NCBI GenBank assembly: GCA_023101725.1
Contig: JALJCO010003566.1
Location: 1-64,000, forward strand
Length of the DNA: 64,000 bases
Direction of reading: 5' to 3'
Origin: Atherinomorus stipes
Taxonomy: Eukaryota > Chordata > Actinopteri > Atheriniformes > Atherinidae
In this document: positions 24,236 to 35,938 of the stretch, in pieces
How the letters are laid out: each line of letters starts with the position of its first letter
How positions within the stretch are numbered: the stretch's first letter is position 1
The notes under the pieces: generated by a model
What the model saw: the letters and a program-made list of their open reading frames with translations, nothing else
What the model was told of the DNA's origin: nothing
Databases searched by the model: none
Position numbers and translations under genes: made by a program

Positions 24236-24555
24236 AGTCCACCAATCTGTTCGGGCGCACTTCAACAAAAAGGTTAACAAGACATTACGTGATACAAATT
24301 AACGTGATGATAGAAAGCTGGTAAGTTAGCTTTTATAATAGCTTTGAATAAAAGAGATTAGAAACCTCAGTTTTGTATTAGTTCTGATGGGACATAAATT
24401 TGTCTCTGTCACAGACGATTGCGTCAAACATGGTCCCTATCAAGGTCCTCCCTCATGTGCAAATGCAAACTGATGGGGAAGGTAGTTCTTATAACTAAAC
24501 TCCAGACGGGGAGTTCTAGAAACTGCGTTCCTAGAACCTCTGTCAGAATGCGCCT
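24236..24555. mobile_element. AGGCGC-type element, truncated copy C
   Basis: The right edge ...GTCAGAATGCGCCT is the same end as in element B and sits at the same position of the Tc1 element in both arms. So this insertion is older than the duplication, and its far side has been lost on the left. Confidence 0.6.
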
Positions 24556-26801
24556 ATAGATTCAATAAGATACTGGAAACACTCCGCAGAGATTTTGCTC
24601 CATATTAACATGACAGCATCACACGGTTACTGCAGATTTGTCAGCTGCATATCCATGATGAGAACCTCCTGTTCCACCACACCCAAAGCTGCTCTGTTGG
24701 ATTGAGATCTGGTGACTGTGGAGGCCATTTGAGTACAATGAACTCATCGTCATGTTCTAAAAACCAGTCTGAGATGATTCCTGCTTTATGACATGGTGCG
24801 TTTTCCTGCTGGAAGCAGCATCAGAAGATGCTCCACTGTGGTCATAAAGGGATAGACATGGTCAGCAACAACACTCAGGTAGGCTGTGGTGGTTAAACCG
24901 CCATGTTGTTACCAAGGGGCCCAAAGTGTGCCAAGAAAATCTTTCCCACATCATTACACTACCACCACCAACCTGAACCACTGATACAAGGCAGGATGGA
25001 TCCATGCTTTCATGTTGTTGACACCAAATTCAGAGTCTACCATCCGAATTTGGTAGCAGAAATGGAGACTCATCGGACAAGGCAACATTTCTTCATCTTC
25101 TATAGGGGATTATCACGCTTACCAGAACTTCCCGGTATTTGGACACTTCCTCTTCCGGGCCATTTTAACATCAGCCGTTCCTGCTCTGTTATACTGTTTA
25201 AATCGGATAAATTCCAAACATATTTAAGTTTTCATTCTAGACTGAAGTGATACTGGATCAAAAGTTGGATCAAAGCGATCGATTTGCCGCGGTGAGGGGC
25301 CGAACTTTATAATAAAACACACGTTTGTTTGTCCCCGGTGGGGCACAACACCGGCACTTCACAGCATGCTAGCATTAGCCAGCAAACGTTTACTGACGTG
25401 CTTAACATTGTGCGTCTTAAAACACACAAACATCTGAAAATCGGGTCTGTACCCCCCCAGTTTCCAGTGGAACAACTGGGGACTGCCAAGAAAGGAGACG
25501 CTTTCAGATGCTTGTGTGTTTTCAGCCGCACAAAGTTAGGCACGTTATCGAGCTGGCTAATGCTAACCTGCTAACAGTAGTCCACCGACTACTACTCTGT
25601 TAAACTTTGTTAATCGGATAAACGCCAATGCCAAGTTTTCATTCCAGACTGAAGTGATGCTGAGGAAGAAGTGGATTAAAACGACCGATTCGCCGCGGAG
25701 GACCGAACTTTATAATAAAACGACACACGTTTGTTTGTGGCCGGCAGAATGCGCAGTCGTGTTAGCAGGTTAGCATTAGCCAGCTCGATAACGTGCCTAA
25801 CTTTGTGCGGCTGAAAACACACAAGCATCTGAAAGCGTCTCCTTTCTTGGCAGTCCCCAGTTGTTCCAGTGGAAACGGAGGGGTACAGACCCGATTTTCA
25901 GATGTTTGTGTGTTTTAGGACGCACAATGTTAAGCACGTCAGTAAACGCTAGCTGGCTAATGCTAGCATGCTGTGAAGTGTCGGTGTTGTGCCCCACCGG
26001 CGACAAACAAACGTGTGTTTTATTATAAAGTTCGGCCCTTCACCGCGGCAAATCGATCGCTTTGATCGAGCTTTTGATCCAGTATCACTTCAGTCTAGAA
26101 TGAAAACTTAAATATGTTTGGAGTTTATCTGATTTAAACAGTATAACAGAGCAGGAACGGCTGTCGTTAACATGGCCCGGAAGAGGAAGTGCCAAATGTT
26201 TCAACTTCCGGAAACCGGAACGCGGAAGCGTGATAATCCCCTATTGTCCAATGTCGGTGAGTCTGTGTGAATTGTAGCCTCAGTTTCCTGTTCTTAGCTG
26301 ACAGGAGTGGCACCCGGTGTGGTCTTCTGCTGCTAGAGCCCATCTGCTTCCAGGTTGGACTTGTTGTGCATTCAGAGATGCTGTTCTGCATACTTCGGTT
26401 TGAACAAGTGGTTATTTGAATTACTGTTGCCTTTCTATCAGCTGGAACCAGTCTGGACATTCTCCTCTGACCTCTGGCATCAACAAGGCAGTTGTGCTCA
26501 CAGAACTGCTGCTCACTGGATATTTTCTCTTTTCAAGAGACCCTCTAAACCCTAGAGATGGTTGTGCAGGAAAGTAGATCATCAGTTTCTGAAATACTCA
26601 GACCAACAACCATGCCACGTTCAAAGTCACTTAAATCACCTTTCTTCCTCATTCTGATACTCGTTTGAACTGCAGCAGATCGTCTCGACCATGTCTACAT
26701 GCCCTAAATGCACTGAGTTGCTGCCATGTGATTGGCTGATTAGAAATTTGCATTAACGAGCAGTTGGACAGGTGTACTTAATAAAATGGCCAGTGTGTGT
26801 A
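24556..26801 (-). mobile_element. Tc1-like transposon, left-arm copy, 3' end lost
   Basis: Minus-strand Tc1 element starting at the inverted repeat next to 26801 (ggccatttta...gtacacctgtccaac in element orientation). The transposase is broken but legible: SRLVPADRKATV, SAKNRKLRLQFTQTHRHWTI before the foldback insertion, and after it MDPCF-side sequence corresponding to AWIHPALYQWFRL and the DDE region. The end is missing (see 23546-24235). The matching copy is 51259-55278. Confidence 0.75.
25104..26242. mobile_element. Foldback element with near-perfect long arms (1,139 bp)
   Basis: About 470 bp (25104-25575) returns inverted at 25759-26242. The outer ends are AGGGGATTATCACGC and its exact complement. 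The 183-bp loop is not unique: it is a diverged direct copy of 25195-25345. The element splits the Tc1 transposase, and at 53191-53202 the other arm keeps the uninterrupted site, giving a 2-bp AT duplication (or none, if T/A are counted as element ends). Short open frames in both arms encode the same peptide (NIVRLKTHKHLKIGSVP), with no known domain. Confidence 0.8.
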
Positions 26802-26973
26802 TACAGTATTGAGTAGGTTTGTCCTGTCATGGACGAGTCTCTCATCTAAAGCGCTATTCTTACCGGATTAGTCTCACTAGGGACCATCGTTTCTGCTCAT
26901 GTTTGTGTTTTCCCTGCATGGAAACAGTTTTAGATCCTTTTTATAATAGTAATAATTCATTTTTCTGCACCCA
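26802..26973. other. Arm sequence flanking the L1 insertion
   Basis: It pairs with 51087-51256. There is no gene. Confidence 0.4.
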
Positions 26974-26988
26974 CAGATCTTACTTCAA
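26974..26988. repeat. 15-bp target duplication, 3' side of L1-A
   Basis: cagatcttacttcaa here and at 33260-33274 are identical. The unoccupied arm has it once, at 51072-51086. Confidence 0.95.
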
Positions 26989-27184
26989 TAATAATAATAA
27001 TCAAAGTGTTTTTATTCGTTTTTGTTAACAGCAGGTGTACAGTGCAAACAGGGATACAAGACTTACAACACACATGACAAATAAAAGTCTATACTACAAA
27101 CAAAACAGTAACAGTACAAATATCAATACATCAGACATATCCATCACCTATGTGGTCCATACAACCTCAGGCTAGAAAGGTATA

Positions 27185-27437
27185 TTAGGATGACAATAAT
27201 ATGCATATATATACATATACACATACATACATACATACATATACACACAGACACACATACATATATATATATACACACACATACATACATACACGTATAC
27301 ATACATACACATACATATACACAAACACACACATACACATATACATAAACACACATATACACGCATACGTAAACACACCTATATACACATACCTACAAAA
27401 AGGAATTAAAACAGGAAGGTGGTGGTGGTGGTGGGGG
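27185..27437. repeat. CA/TA-rich microsatellite in the L1-A 3' region
   Basis: Interrupted acatacatac and acacacata repeats run over about 200 bp, followed by ggtggtggtggtggggggggg at 27419-27437. The overlapping peptides of V, C, Y and M are repeat shadows, not proteins. Confidence 0.9.
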
Positions 27438-27529
27438 GGGGTTATAGTAATCAAGGGAGGAAAGGAAAAAAATTAAAATAAAATAAAAATAAAAATAAAT
27501 AAATAAAGTGTTTGCTTAAAAGCTGCCAG

Positions 27530-30500
27530 TTATTTTGGAGCAGGTGCAAATTCGTGTTCAAAATGAGAAATAAAAGGCTGCCAGACCTTAAAATATCTCT
27601 TACTATTGCCCTGCAAAGTAAATCTGAGATGCTCCAGTTTAAGGTGTAACATCACCTCCGCCACCCATCGTTCATGAGATGGTGGTGTTGTCTTTATCCA
27701 ACCAAGCAGGATTAGTCTCCTGGCTAACAATGTAGAAAATGCAATTACTTTTCTTTGAGCAAATGTCAGATGGGTTTCTTCTGGTACCACGCCAAAAATG
27801 GCTGTTAGAGGACTGGGTTCTATCTCCCTGTTATACACTGATGAAAAAGTTCTGAAAATTTCAGTCCAGAACCTTTCCAGTCTGGGACAGGACCAGAACA
27901 TGTGACACGTGTTGGCTGGAATCTGTTTACATCTGGGGCAGGCTGGATCTGTCCCCTGATAAATTCTCGCTAATTTGTCTCTTGTGAAATGAAGTTTGTG
28001 TAGCACTTTAAATTGTATTAATCCATGTCTAACACATACGGAAGAAGAATGTATTAGATCTACTGCCTGCTCCCAGTCTGCATTGGATACGTCTAACTCC
28101 AACTCCCTCTCCCATTTTGTTTTAATTTGTTCAAGGGATGGCGAAGCCACTTTCTGAATACCAACATAAAGCATGGAAACTGCCCCCTTAGAAGTCGGAT
28201 CCATGTCCAGTAGCTCATCCATCCACCCACTTTGTGGTAACTCTAGGGAAGAGGAGAAAGTCTTTTTCACAAATTCTCGAACCTGGAAATACTTGAAATA
28301 ATTTGTTTTGAAGGGGATTCCATATTCCCTCTCCAGCTGAACAGGGGACATGAACACACCATTTTTAAAGAGATTTTTGACACATTCCACCCCAGATCTA
28401 TACCATTCTCCAAAAGCTGCTCCCCCGAGGGCTGAAGAGAAAAGGTGATTACCATAGATGGGAGCAGACAGGAGGGCATTTCTTTTCTTAAAGTGAGTTC
28501 TAAATTGGACCCAGATTTTAAGAGAATCATGTACAACAGGATTGTTTGTGTAAAGGCGTTTGCTTATTGGCAGGGGGGCGCAAACCAGGGAACGTAGAGA
28601 TACCGGACTGGATGCATATTTCTCCATATGCACCCAAACTGGGATGTCATTATCATCCCGTTGTAAGACCCAAAACAGTACTTTCTGTATATTAGCAGCC
28701 CAGTAATAGTGAATATAATTGGGAAGAGCCAGGCCTCCTTCCTCTCTCCGTCGTTCAAGGAACTCTCTTCTTATTCTGGGCACTGTTTTTCCCCAAATAA
28801 AAGTGGATGTACATTTGTTTAATTCTTTAAAAAATGATTTAGGAACGAAAACCGGTATTGTCTGGAACAAAAAGAGAAACCGCGGCATGACATTCATTTT
28901 AACAGAATTTATTTTCCCTGCCAGTGATAGGGGGAGAGATGACCACCTTTCCATGTCTAATTTTGCCTTGTCCAATGTTACTTTAAAGTTTTGGTTAAAT
29001 AAGTCTTTGTGCTTGCTTGTCACATTGACACCTAAATAGGTGAATTTATCCGTACATTTTGTTAGAGGGAGAGTATGGTATGATAATCTTCTCGCCTGCT
29101 TATTGATTGGAAATAGAACACTCTTTTCTAGATTAATTTTATAACCAGACGCATTCCCAAATTCGTTGATAATTCCAAGGGCTATTGGAATGCTCTTGGC
29201 AGGACTTGACAGGTAAAGGAGGAGGTCATCAGCATATAAAGAGAGCCTATGGCTCTGCTCACACCTGTGGATCCCTTCAAGTTCAGCAGCATTTCTCAGG
29301 ATTATTGCAAGGGGCTCAATGGCGATATCAAAGAGGAGAGGCGATAAGGGGCATCCCTGCCTTGTTCCCCGAAACAGAGGGAAAGGTTCAGATATGACAT
29401 TGTTTGTTCTTACCATGGCCTGAGGGTTTGCATAAATAATCTCAATCCATGAACGGAATTTAGGGCCAAATCCAAATTTTTCAAGGGCTGTGAACAGATA
29501 GAAATACTCTATTCTATCAAAAGCTTTGTGGGCATCTAAGGAGATCACAACCTCAGGCTCCTTGTTGTCCTTGGCCGTGTATATCACATTAAACAGGCGA
29601 CGTAGGTTAGTGGAAAGTTGACGACCAGTAACAAACCCTGTCTGATCTGGATGGATTATTTTACCAACAACAGGCTCAATCCTAGCTGCCAGCACTTTAG
29701 TCAATATCTTATAATCACAGCCAAGTAAACTGATTGGGCGATATGATTCACATTTAAGTGGGTCCTTATTCTTCTTAAGAAGTACTGAAATCACAGCCTG
29801 TGACATTGTTGGAGGCAAAGCTTTTTTATCAAGAACCTCATTATACACTCTACAGAGCAGGGGTATCAAGTTAGAAGCAAATGTTTTATAAAACTCACTC
29901 GGGAACCCATCAGGGCCTGGCGCTTTACCAGTTTTCATATTCTGAATTGCATGTTCTATCTCCCTTACAGTCACCACACCCTCCAAGCCATTCCGATCTA
30001 CCTCCTCCAAGGATGGCATTTCCAGGTTCCTAAAGAAGTTTTCCACTTGATATGTGTCATTTATTTCGGAAGTGTATAAGTCCTTGTAAAAAGTCTTAAA
30101 ATGCTCATTAATACCCTTCTGATCTATTATTCTGTTTCCTAAATTATCCTCCAACTCTACTATAGTACCTGCAGCTGTTGATTGCTTCAGCTGGTGACTT
30201 AGGAGTTTGCCTGCACGTTCACCATGTTCATAGAGATCCTGTCTAAGCCTAAAATATTGATCTTCCTCACGCTGATTCATCAAGATATCATATTCAGATT
30301 GAAGCAAAATCCGCTTTTTATGCAGCTCTTCAGAGGGATCCACAGAATGTGCCTGATCAACTTCATTTATTGCTTTTGTCAGTTCCATGATACGTCTCTG
30401 TTTTCTTTTCCTTTCACCAGCAACATAAGAAATTATTTGTCCACGTATATACGCTTTCAGGGATTCCCACAAGATGCCGCTACTTACATCACTGGTATCA

Positions 30501-31349
30501 TTAATCTCTAAGAAAAAAAGTAATTTCAGAATTTATGAATTTGGTAAAATCTTCATCTGCCAGAAGCCTGGTGTTAAGACGCCATGTTCGCTTAAATGAC
30601 ATGTTCCCAGGAAAATTAAGTTTCAGTATCACTGGGCTGTGGTCAGATATAACAATACCAGTGTATTCTATTTCTGTTATTCTGGATGTCAGTTTATTGT
30701 CGAGTAAGAAATAGTCAATCCTTGTATATGTTTGATGTGGAGAAGAATAAAAGGAATACTGTCTGGATGTTGGGTTTATGAATCTCCATGGATCAAATAA
30801 ACCATATGCTTTGCAGATAGAATTAATGCATTGTGCTGATTTACTTAATACAGTGGACGATAAACTAGAGCGGTCCAGAGTTGGGTCCAGGACACAATTT
30901 AGGTCACCCCCTAGGATCAGATTATGAGTATCTAGATTAGGCAATAATAAGAAAAGATCTTCAAAAAATTTTGCATTATCCCAATTGGGTGCATATATAC
31001 TAGCCAACACCACTGGCATATTAAATAGCTTTCCAGCAACAATAATATATCGACCATGTTTATCACTTATACTAGTTGTTTCTACAAATTGTACATTCCT
31101 GTGTATAAGAATGGCAACACCCCGGCTCTTACTATTAAAGTTTGAGTGATAAATCTGATTGAATCCCCCTCTACAGAGCTTGAGGTGGTCCTTATTCAAT
31201 AAATGTGTCTCCTGTAGAAAAGCTATCTCTACTCCCTGGTCCCTCAGATGTGAAAATACCTTATTGCGTTTAGCCGGTTTATTGATCGCCCTTACATTCC
31301 AGGTCATCAATTTTGTGTTTATTTTGCTTGCATCCATGTCTGATGCCAT
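27530..31349 (-). pseudogene. L1-A ORF2: endonuclease-reverse transcriptase
   Basis: The first part (31349-30501, 282 codons) is an APE-type endonuclease that nicks the target: TWNVRA at residues 16-21, QETH at 46-49, a GGDLN box and SDHSP near its end. The second part (30472-27530, 980 codons) is the reverse transcriptase. It has RPISLLGCDYKI, the RQGCPLSPLLF box, catalytic YADD at residues 413-416, and near the C-terminus a CPRCK...CHMFWSCP zinc cluster typical of fish L1. The two parts are joined by FFLEINDTSDVSS if one T is removed from a run of seven T near 30510. The full product would be about 1,270 residues, normal for the group. That single shift is the only lesion seen. Confidence 0.92.
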
Positions 31350-32108
31350 GCCAGGAGTCCACGACCAGATGTCACCACCGCATCTTCACAATACTCACTG
31401 TCTGGATCATATCTAGGTTTGGCAGCAAAAGCAAAACAATAAATGAATGAATAAAAAATAAAGAAATAAAAAGGATGTTGGGAGAGAAAGAAGGTGGTAT
31501 TACACAAACATACAACATATAGCCAACAACATATATGAACATTAACCCACACCCAGTGCTCTCTAACGAGCGCTCTTGTGGCCAACCGGTCCACCAACTC
31601 CAACACAACAAGCCTACCATGTGCGGCTCCGTGAAAATAAACTATTCAAGTCTTAATAATACAGCAACATCTCCTTGGCCCAGTCAGGGAACCGGGAAAG
31701 CAGTAGAAGCTCAAGTAACAGTCAACCAAAACACTAAAATAGACCAAAACACAATAAAAGGACAGCAGTGGCTCAAAATAGGGGATGAGGTTCAGAAAGA
31801 GGAAAAAATAAAAATAAAAATAAATAAATAAATAAATGCAGCAGTGTGTACATAAATACACACATATAATCCATACATCCCCTGTTATGTAAAGACACGT
31901 ACACATATACTCCAAAACTTATCTATACATGTACATATAGGCTACATGCCCTCTCTCTTGGGTATAAACTAAAATTAAATTGGGAATAACATCCTTAGCA
32001 TTGTCAAACATCTAGTCCACAATATCCTGCCTATGTGAGCCTTCTTGTTTCAACTGTGTAAACATGTGTGAATAGTTACTTAGCCCAGTTCCAACCGGAC
32101 TGTAGACT

Positions 32109-33100
32109 TCATCCAGGGCTCAGCTTCTCCTTGATGTATACCACAGCATCCTTCGGGTTCTCGAAGAATTTTGTTTGAGCTCCTTCTGGTGTAATGATCA
32201 GCGTTGCTGGGTAACGCAGCCCGTATCTGACTCCTGTGCAAGACTGCAGAAGATTTCTTGCTTCTTTAAAGGCTGCTCTTTTACCATTCACCTCCTGGGT
32301 GTAATCCGGGAAGACGCGGATCTGCGCTCTCCGACCCTCCGCTGTTCTCTCCATTTCCCGTGCCTTCTTCAATATCTCCTCTTTCTCTGTGAAGTAGTGG
32401 CATCTCACGACAAACGCTCTCGGTGGAGCCCCGCTCCCTTCTCGTCTCGGGCCGAGCGTTCTGTGTGCTCGGTCCAGCGTTGGTGTCACCGCTAGCCCCA
32501 TCTTTTCTTTCAGCAAGGCTGCCAAGAAGTCAGATGCCTTTTTACCTGCTTCAGCCCCTTCCCTCACACCGATGATACGTATATTGTTGCGTCGGGATCG
32601 GGCCTCTAGGTCTTCGCTCCGTCGTCTCAGCCGCAACATCTCCTTCTCCATTTCTTTCAGTCTTGACGTCATGCTGGTTATGGAGTCGGAATGATCATTT
32701 AGCGTCTCGTTCACCTCTTTTTCCCGTTCACCCATCCTGTCAGCCAAGTTACTAGTTTTGTCGGCAGTCAATCTGATCTCCCCCGCAGCAGCTCAAGCTG
32801 GGCCTTGGTATTCTCCTCCAAACTCTTAACCCATTTTTCAATTTCTGCTTTGGTCTCTTTTCTTCCTTTTTCTATTTCTTCTTTACATCTCGTAATTTCA
32901 GCCTTCGTTTCTTCTCTGTATTTTATGATCTCCGTATTGCCTTTTTTAATCTCGGACATCATATCCTTAGCCCACTGAGGCATATTGTCGGTGTGCGTCA
33001 GGCTAACGTTATCCTTGCTAGCTAAGGTAGCCAGGCTGCTAGCCATCTGCGACTTCTCTCCACCCTGTCGAGTCGATCGTGCAGTCATTTTGGCTCTCAA
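32109..33100 (-). pseudogene. L1-A ORF1: RNA-binding nucleocapsid-like protein
   Basis: The first 110 codons (33100-32768) are rich in Lys and Glu and include a coiled coil (heptads around EIKKGNTEIIKYREETKAEI). The next 220 codons continue the coiled coil, then the L1 ORF1 RNA-recognition fold (RRNNIRIIGVREG, LDRAHRTLG) and a C-terminal domain (RVFPDYTQEV). ORF1 trimers coat the element RNA and help strand transfer. One missing G in a G run at about 32780 separates the parts; adding it would join LELLRG to EIRLTADK. No other damage is visible. Confidence 0.88.
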
Positions 33101-33259
33101 ACTGCGCTAAAAGCACAGTCGTTCGTTCCAAAAACAAAGGCTTATTATCCCAGTCCCCCCAGAGTGACAGGAACGGAGCTATACAAATAATTTGACCACT
33201 TTCTCACGGAGCCTCCGCACCAACGTCCTCACACGGCTAAGCACATCCGGAAGTCTACC

Positions 33260-33274
33260 CAGATCTTACTTCAA
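33260..33274. repeat. 15-bp target duplication, 5' side of L1-A
   Basis: Identical to 26974-26988. Confidence 0.95.
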
Positions 33275-34037
33275 AAACTAAAACCCAAGCGGAGGAGAGT
33301 CACCAGCCACTGAAAAAGCTACCTGATGATCCCTGAGGTGGACAGTGATGTCTGTCCTCTTGAGTGGTGGGAATCACAAGAGGTGAATCTCCCCAGACTG
33401 GCCGAACTGGCCAGAAAATCTCTGCATAGCTGCCTCCCCTGTCAGAGAGGACATTCAGCACAAGAAATGTTGGAACCTGCCACAGAGCTTCACTCAAGCC
33501 TGATGCTGTGGACAGACGCTGTTGTTGGCTCATAACAGGAAGGAAATAACCTGGACTTGTCAACAGTTGGTCTACATTTCTTTCTGCACAGTCACAATAC
33601 TTGGTTTTATTTGTCTGTTTGGTTTAAAATATTTAATTAGGTTTACGTTCTGATGTCATTTTAATTTACTTATATCTGTTTACATTTTTTATTTCTGTAC
33701 AAAAGTTCATATACTTCTGAGCAAAGCTTATCTGGCATATTCTCCTGTGATTTACGTTCATCCTGGACGTAACTTGAAGTTGGTCATTGTCAAATATGGA
33801 CATAGAATATTGTTGGACAATGTTGTTACAGAAGATGTATGAAACACAGCAGTTTAAAAAATAACAAACCGTTTTATTATTGGAGCTTTTATCTGGAGGT
33901 TTGAGCTCATTTAGTAAAGAAGTGAACATTAAATCAGTGTTCACATCTGAGCATAGAAATGTGGAAAAGAGCTGAAACACATGTTGGAATAAAAACTGTT
34001 CACACCGACTCTGATCCAACATTTACACCCAGCTCAC
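33275..34037 (-). other. Intronic or 3' flank sequence of NLR locus 2
   Basis: It pairs with 50304-51071. A short open frame (33300-33563, MTSPGYFLPVMSQQQRLSTASG) is kept with small changes in the other arm (50784-50972), but no known domain or splice logic supports it as an exon. Confidence 0.4.
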
Positions 34038-35835
34038 TCCATTCCTCTGACTTCACATCAGGAGGAGGATCGTTTGACCCGTCGCTCTTAAAGGACACAC
34101 AGCTGGATCCTGGTTCTGGTTCTGGTTCTGGTTGGTTTCTGTGAATAAAGATGGTTTAATGATTTCACTGCTGAATTCTGAAATTGTTCAACAACATTTG
34201 ATTAAAACAAGAATCTGGAAGACAAATCAGAAACTATCAGATTCCAAACATGAAGCAGAAATTAGTCTCAGCAGAGACGTCAAGAAATGATTCAACTGAA
34301 ACTAGTTTTCATCTGAAATATGATCCAACCTCCACTGAACACTGACAGATACTCACTGTTGCTCTGAGGAAACACCAGCTGGGAAACTAACAGGCAGATC
34401 CATCCACCACTCAGTCTTTATGGACACACAGCTGGATTCAGCTTTGACTTCAGGTCCAGGTTCTGCTTTGACTTCAGGTCCAGGTTCTGCTTTGACTTCA
34501 GGTCCAGGTTCTGCTTTGACTTCAGGTCCAGGTTCAGCTTTGACTTCAGGTCCAGGTTCTGCTCTGACTTCAGGTCCAGGTTCTGCTTTGACTTCAGGTC
34601 CAGGTTCTGCTTTGACTTCAGGTCCAGGTTCTGCTTTGACTTCAGGTCCAGGTTCAGCTTTGACTTCAGGTCCAGGTTCAGCTTTGACTTCAGGTCCAGG
34701 TTCAACTTTGACTTCAGGTCCAGGTTCAGCTTTGACTTCAGGTCCAGGTTCAACTTTGACTTCAGGTCCAGGTTCAGCTTTGACTTCAGGTCCAAGTTCA
34801 GCTTTGACTTCAGGTCCAGGTTCAGCTTTGACTTCAGGTCCAAGTTCAGCTTTGACTTCAGGTCCAGGTTCTGCTCCAACTCGTATGAGCAGATTGACAT
34901 TCAACATATCTGCTGGATGTCTGTGAACTTCAGTCAAATCTCAGACTTCAGTTATCCCATGCGACTGCGCAACAGAAAAAACAGACGTCAGGGGGTAATT
35001 TATATATTACATGTGGTCCCTAGGTAATACTAATCCCATCAGAATGGGGCTTTAGAATATATTTTTATATTTTCAAAGTTTTGGAGAACATGGAGTTAGA
35101 AACGGAGCCTACTGAGCTGATGAGGATGTGCTCATAGTCTTTTAAAACCTCCGGTGCATCGAGGATTAACATGCTTCATCAGTTTCTGGGATATTTATGC
35201 TGGTGACTTCATCTCATTTGTTAACAACTAAAAATGCTGTGTACTATAGCTAGTTGTACTACAAATGAACGTATATTACGAATGCAAAGCGTCCTAAACT
35301 GCTGGTTTATGATGGAAACACATTCGTTGTACAGTTGATTTTTTCCTCCCTCTGAAATAAACAGTAAAAAGTCATATGTGAGATGTGTGTGATTATCCTG
35401 TAGGCTTCATTCTACTTGATAAGAAAGTATTGCAGCAGGATTATGCGCACAGTAGAACTACAACGGCTGTGTACCATTATTTACCATTATTTACAGGTCG
35501 GACAACAAGATAGCAGCCTAGCAAAACAACGTGTTTGCTAAGGCTATTGTTATTAGCCGTTGTTAGCACAGCCGGCGCTGCAGCACATGAAAACTGTGAA
35601 TTACACAACAGCAGCTTCCCCCTGAAACCTGCTTCTGAGCCCGTTGCTGCTGACAGCTGATACCAACGAGACAAAGATTAAAAACGGCTTCACTTACCTT
35701 CACATGGACGTTTTCTGCTCGAGCTTCTTCTTCGAGGTGTGTTTTCCATCCTCCTTTCTTCTTCTTCGGGTTTAATTGCGGTCGGCAAACTCATTAAAGG
35801 TGCATTACCGCCACCAACTGGTACGATTAGACCAG
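34038..35835 (-). pseudogene. NLR N-terminal exon cluster, locus 2 (broken)
   Basis: Minus-strand sister of locus 3. The non-coding exon lies near 35710-35740 with its GTAAG donor next to 35700. The short exon (34038-34138) keeps its CAG acceptor but has lost one G at the donor, so its length (101 nt) no longer keeps frame. The repeat exon ends at 34357 with SCVSIKTEWWMDLPVSF...SSEQQ as in locus 3. At 34877 the repeat is cut off and unrelated sequence (34877-35070) takes the place of the exon start, the preceding intron and the start-codon exon. Without a start codon it cannot make the protein. Confidence 0.7.
34438..34873 (-). repeat. 24-bp coding minisatellite, 18 units (locus 2)
   Basis: Eighteen units of PGPEVKAE, with substitutions LGPE in two units, KVE in two and RAE in one. 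The frame is uninterrupted. Confidence 0.92.
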
Positions 35836-35938
35836 GATGTTGCGCACAATTTGAAGAAGAATAAGAGAGGGAAAAAGTAAAAATTAAATATAAATTAAAC
35901 ACGAAAATACAATCCAGTCTCTAGGAAAAAGGACCAAG

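Larger units (their letters stand above)
26989..33259 (-). mobile_element. Full-length Tx1-group L1 retrotransposon, L1-A (6.27 kb)
   Basis: Minus-strand element with a 5' untranslated region (33101-33259), ORF1, ORF2, a 3' untranslated region holding a CA/TA microsatellite, and a (TTA)n tail at 26989-27002. The 15-bp target duplication on both sides and the empty site in the other arm prove the exact limits. It inserted after the arms arose, or into an arm lineage separate from the other. Each ORF is interrupted by one homopolymer-length change only. It splits the arm between the Tc1 element and NLR locus 2. Confidence 0.95.
16001..35938 (+). repeat. Left arm of a giant inverted duplication
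   Basis: Its sequence returns as reverse complement at 46429-64000. Examples: the G-rich block at 16060-16100 pairs with 63905-63935; 17811-18032 with 63180-63410; 18628-19002 with 62264-62640; 26820-26985 with 51075-51230; the NLR cluster 33275-35830 with 47433-51070. By eye the matched parts differ by only a few per cent, for example at 17811-18032. Arm-private insertions account for most length differences. The outer end coincides with the window edge of the other arm, so the true outer boundary is unknown. Confidence 0.9.

Noticed and set aside
27144..27476. Peptides rich in Val, Cys, Tyr, Met or His, Thr over the CA/TA repeat
   Set aside because: They are translations of a microsatellite in the L1-A 3' region, without domain or start context.
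28267..28758. Extra minus-strand frames inside L1-A ORF2
   Set aside because: They overlap the well-supported reverse transcriptase in another frame and show no domain.
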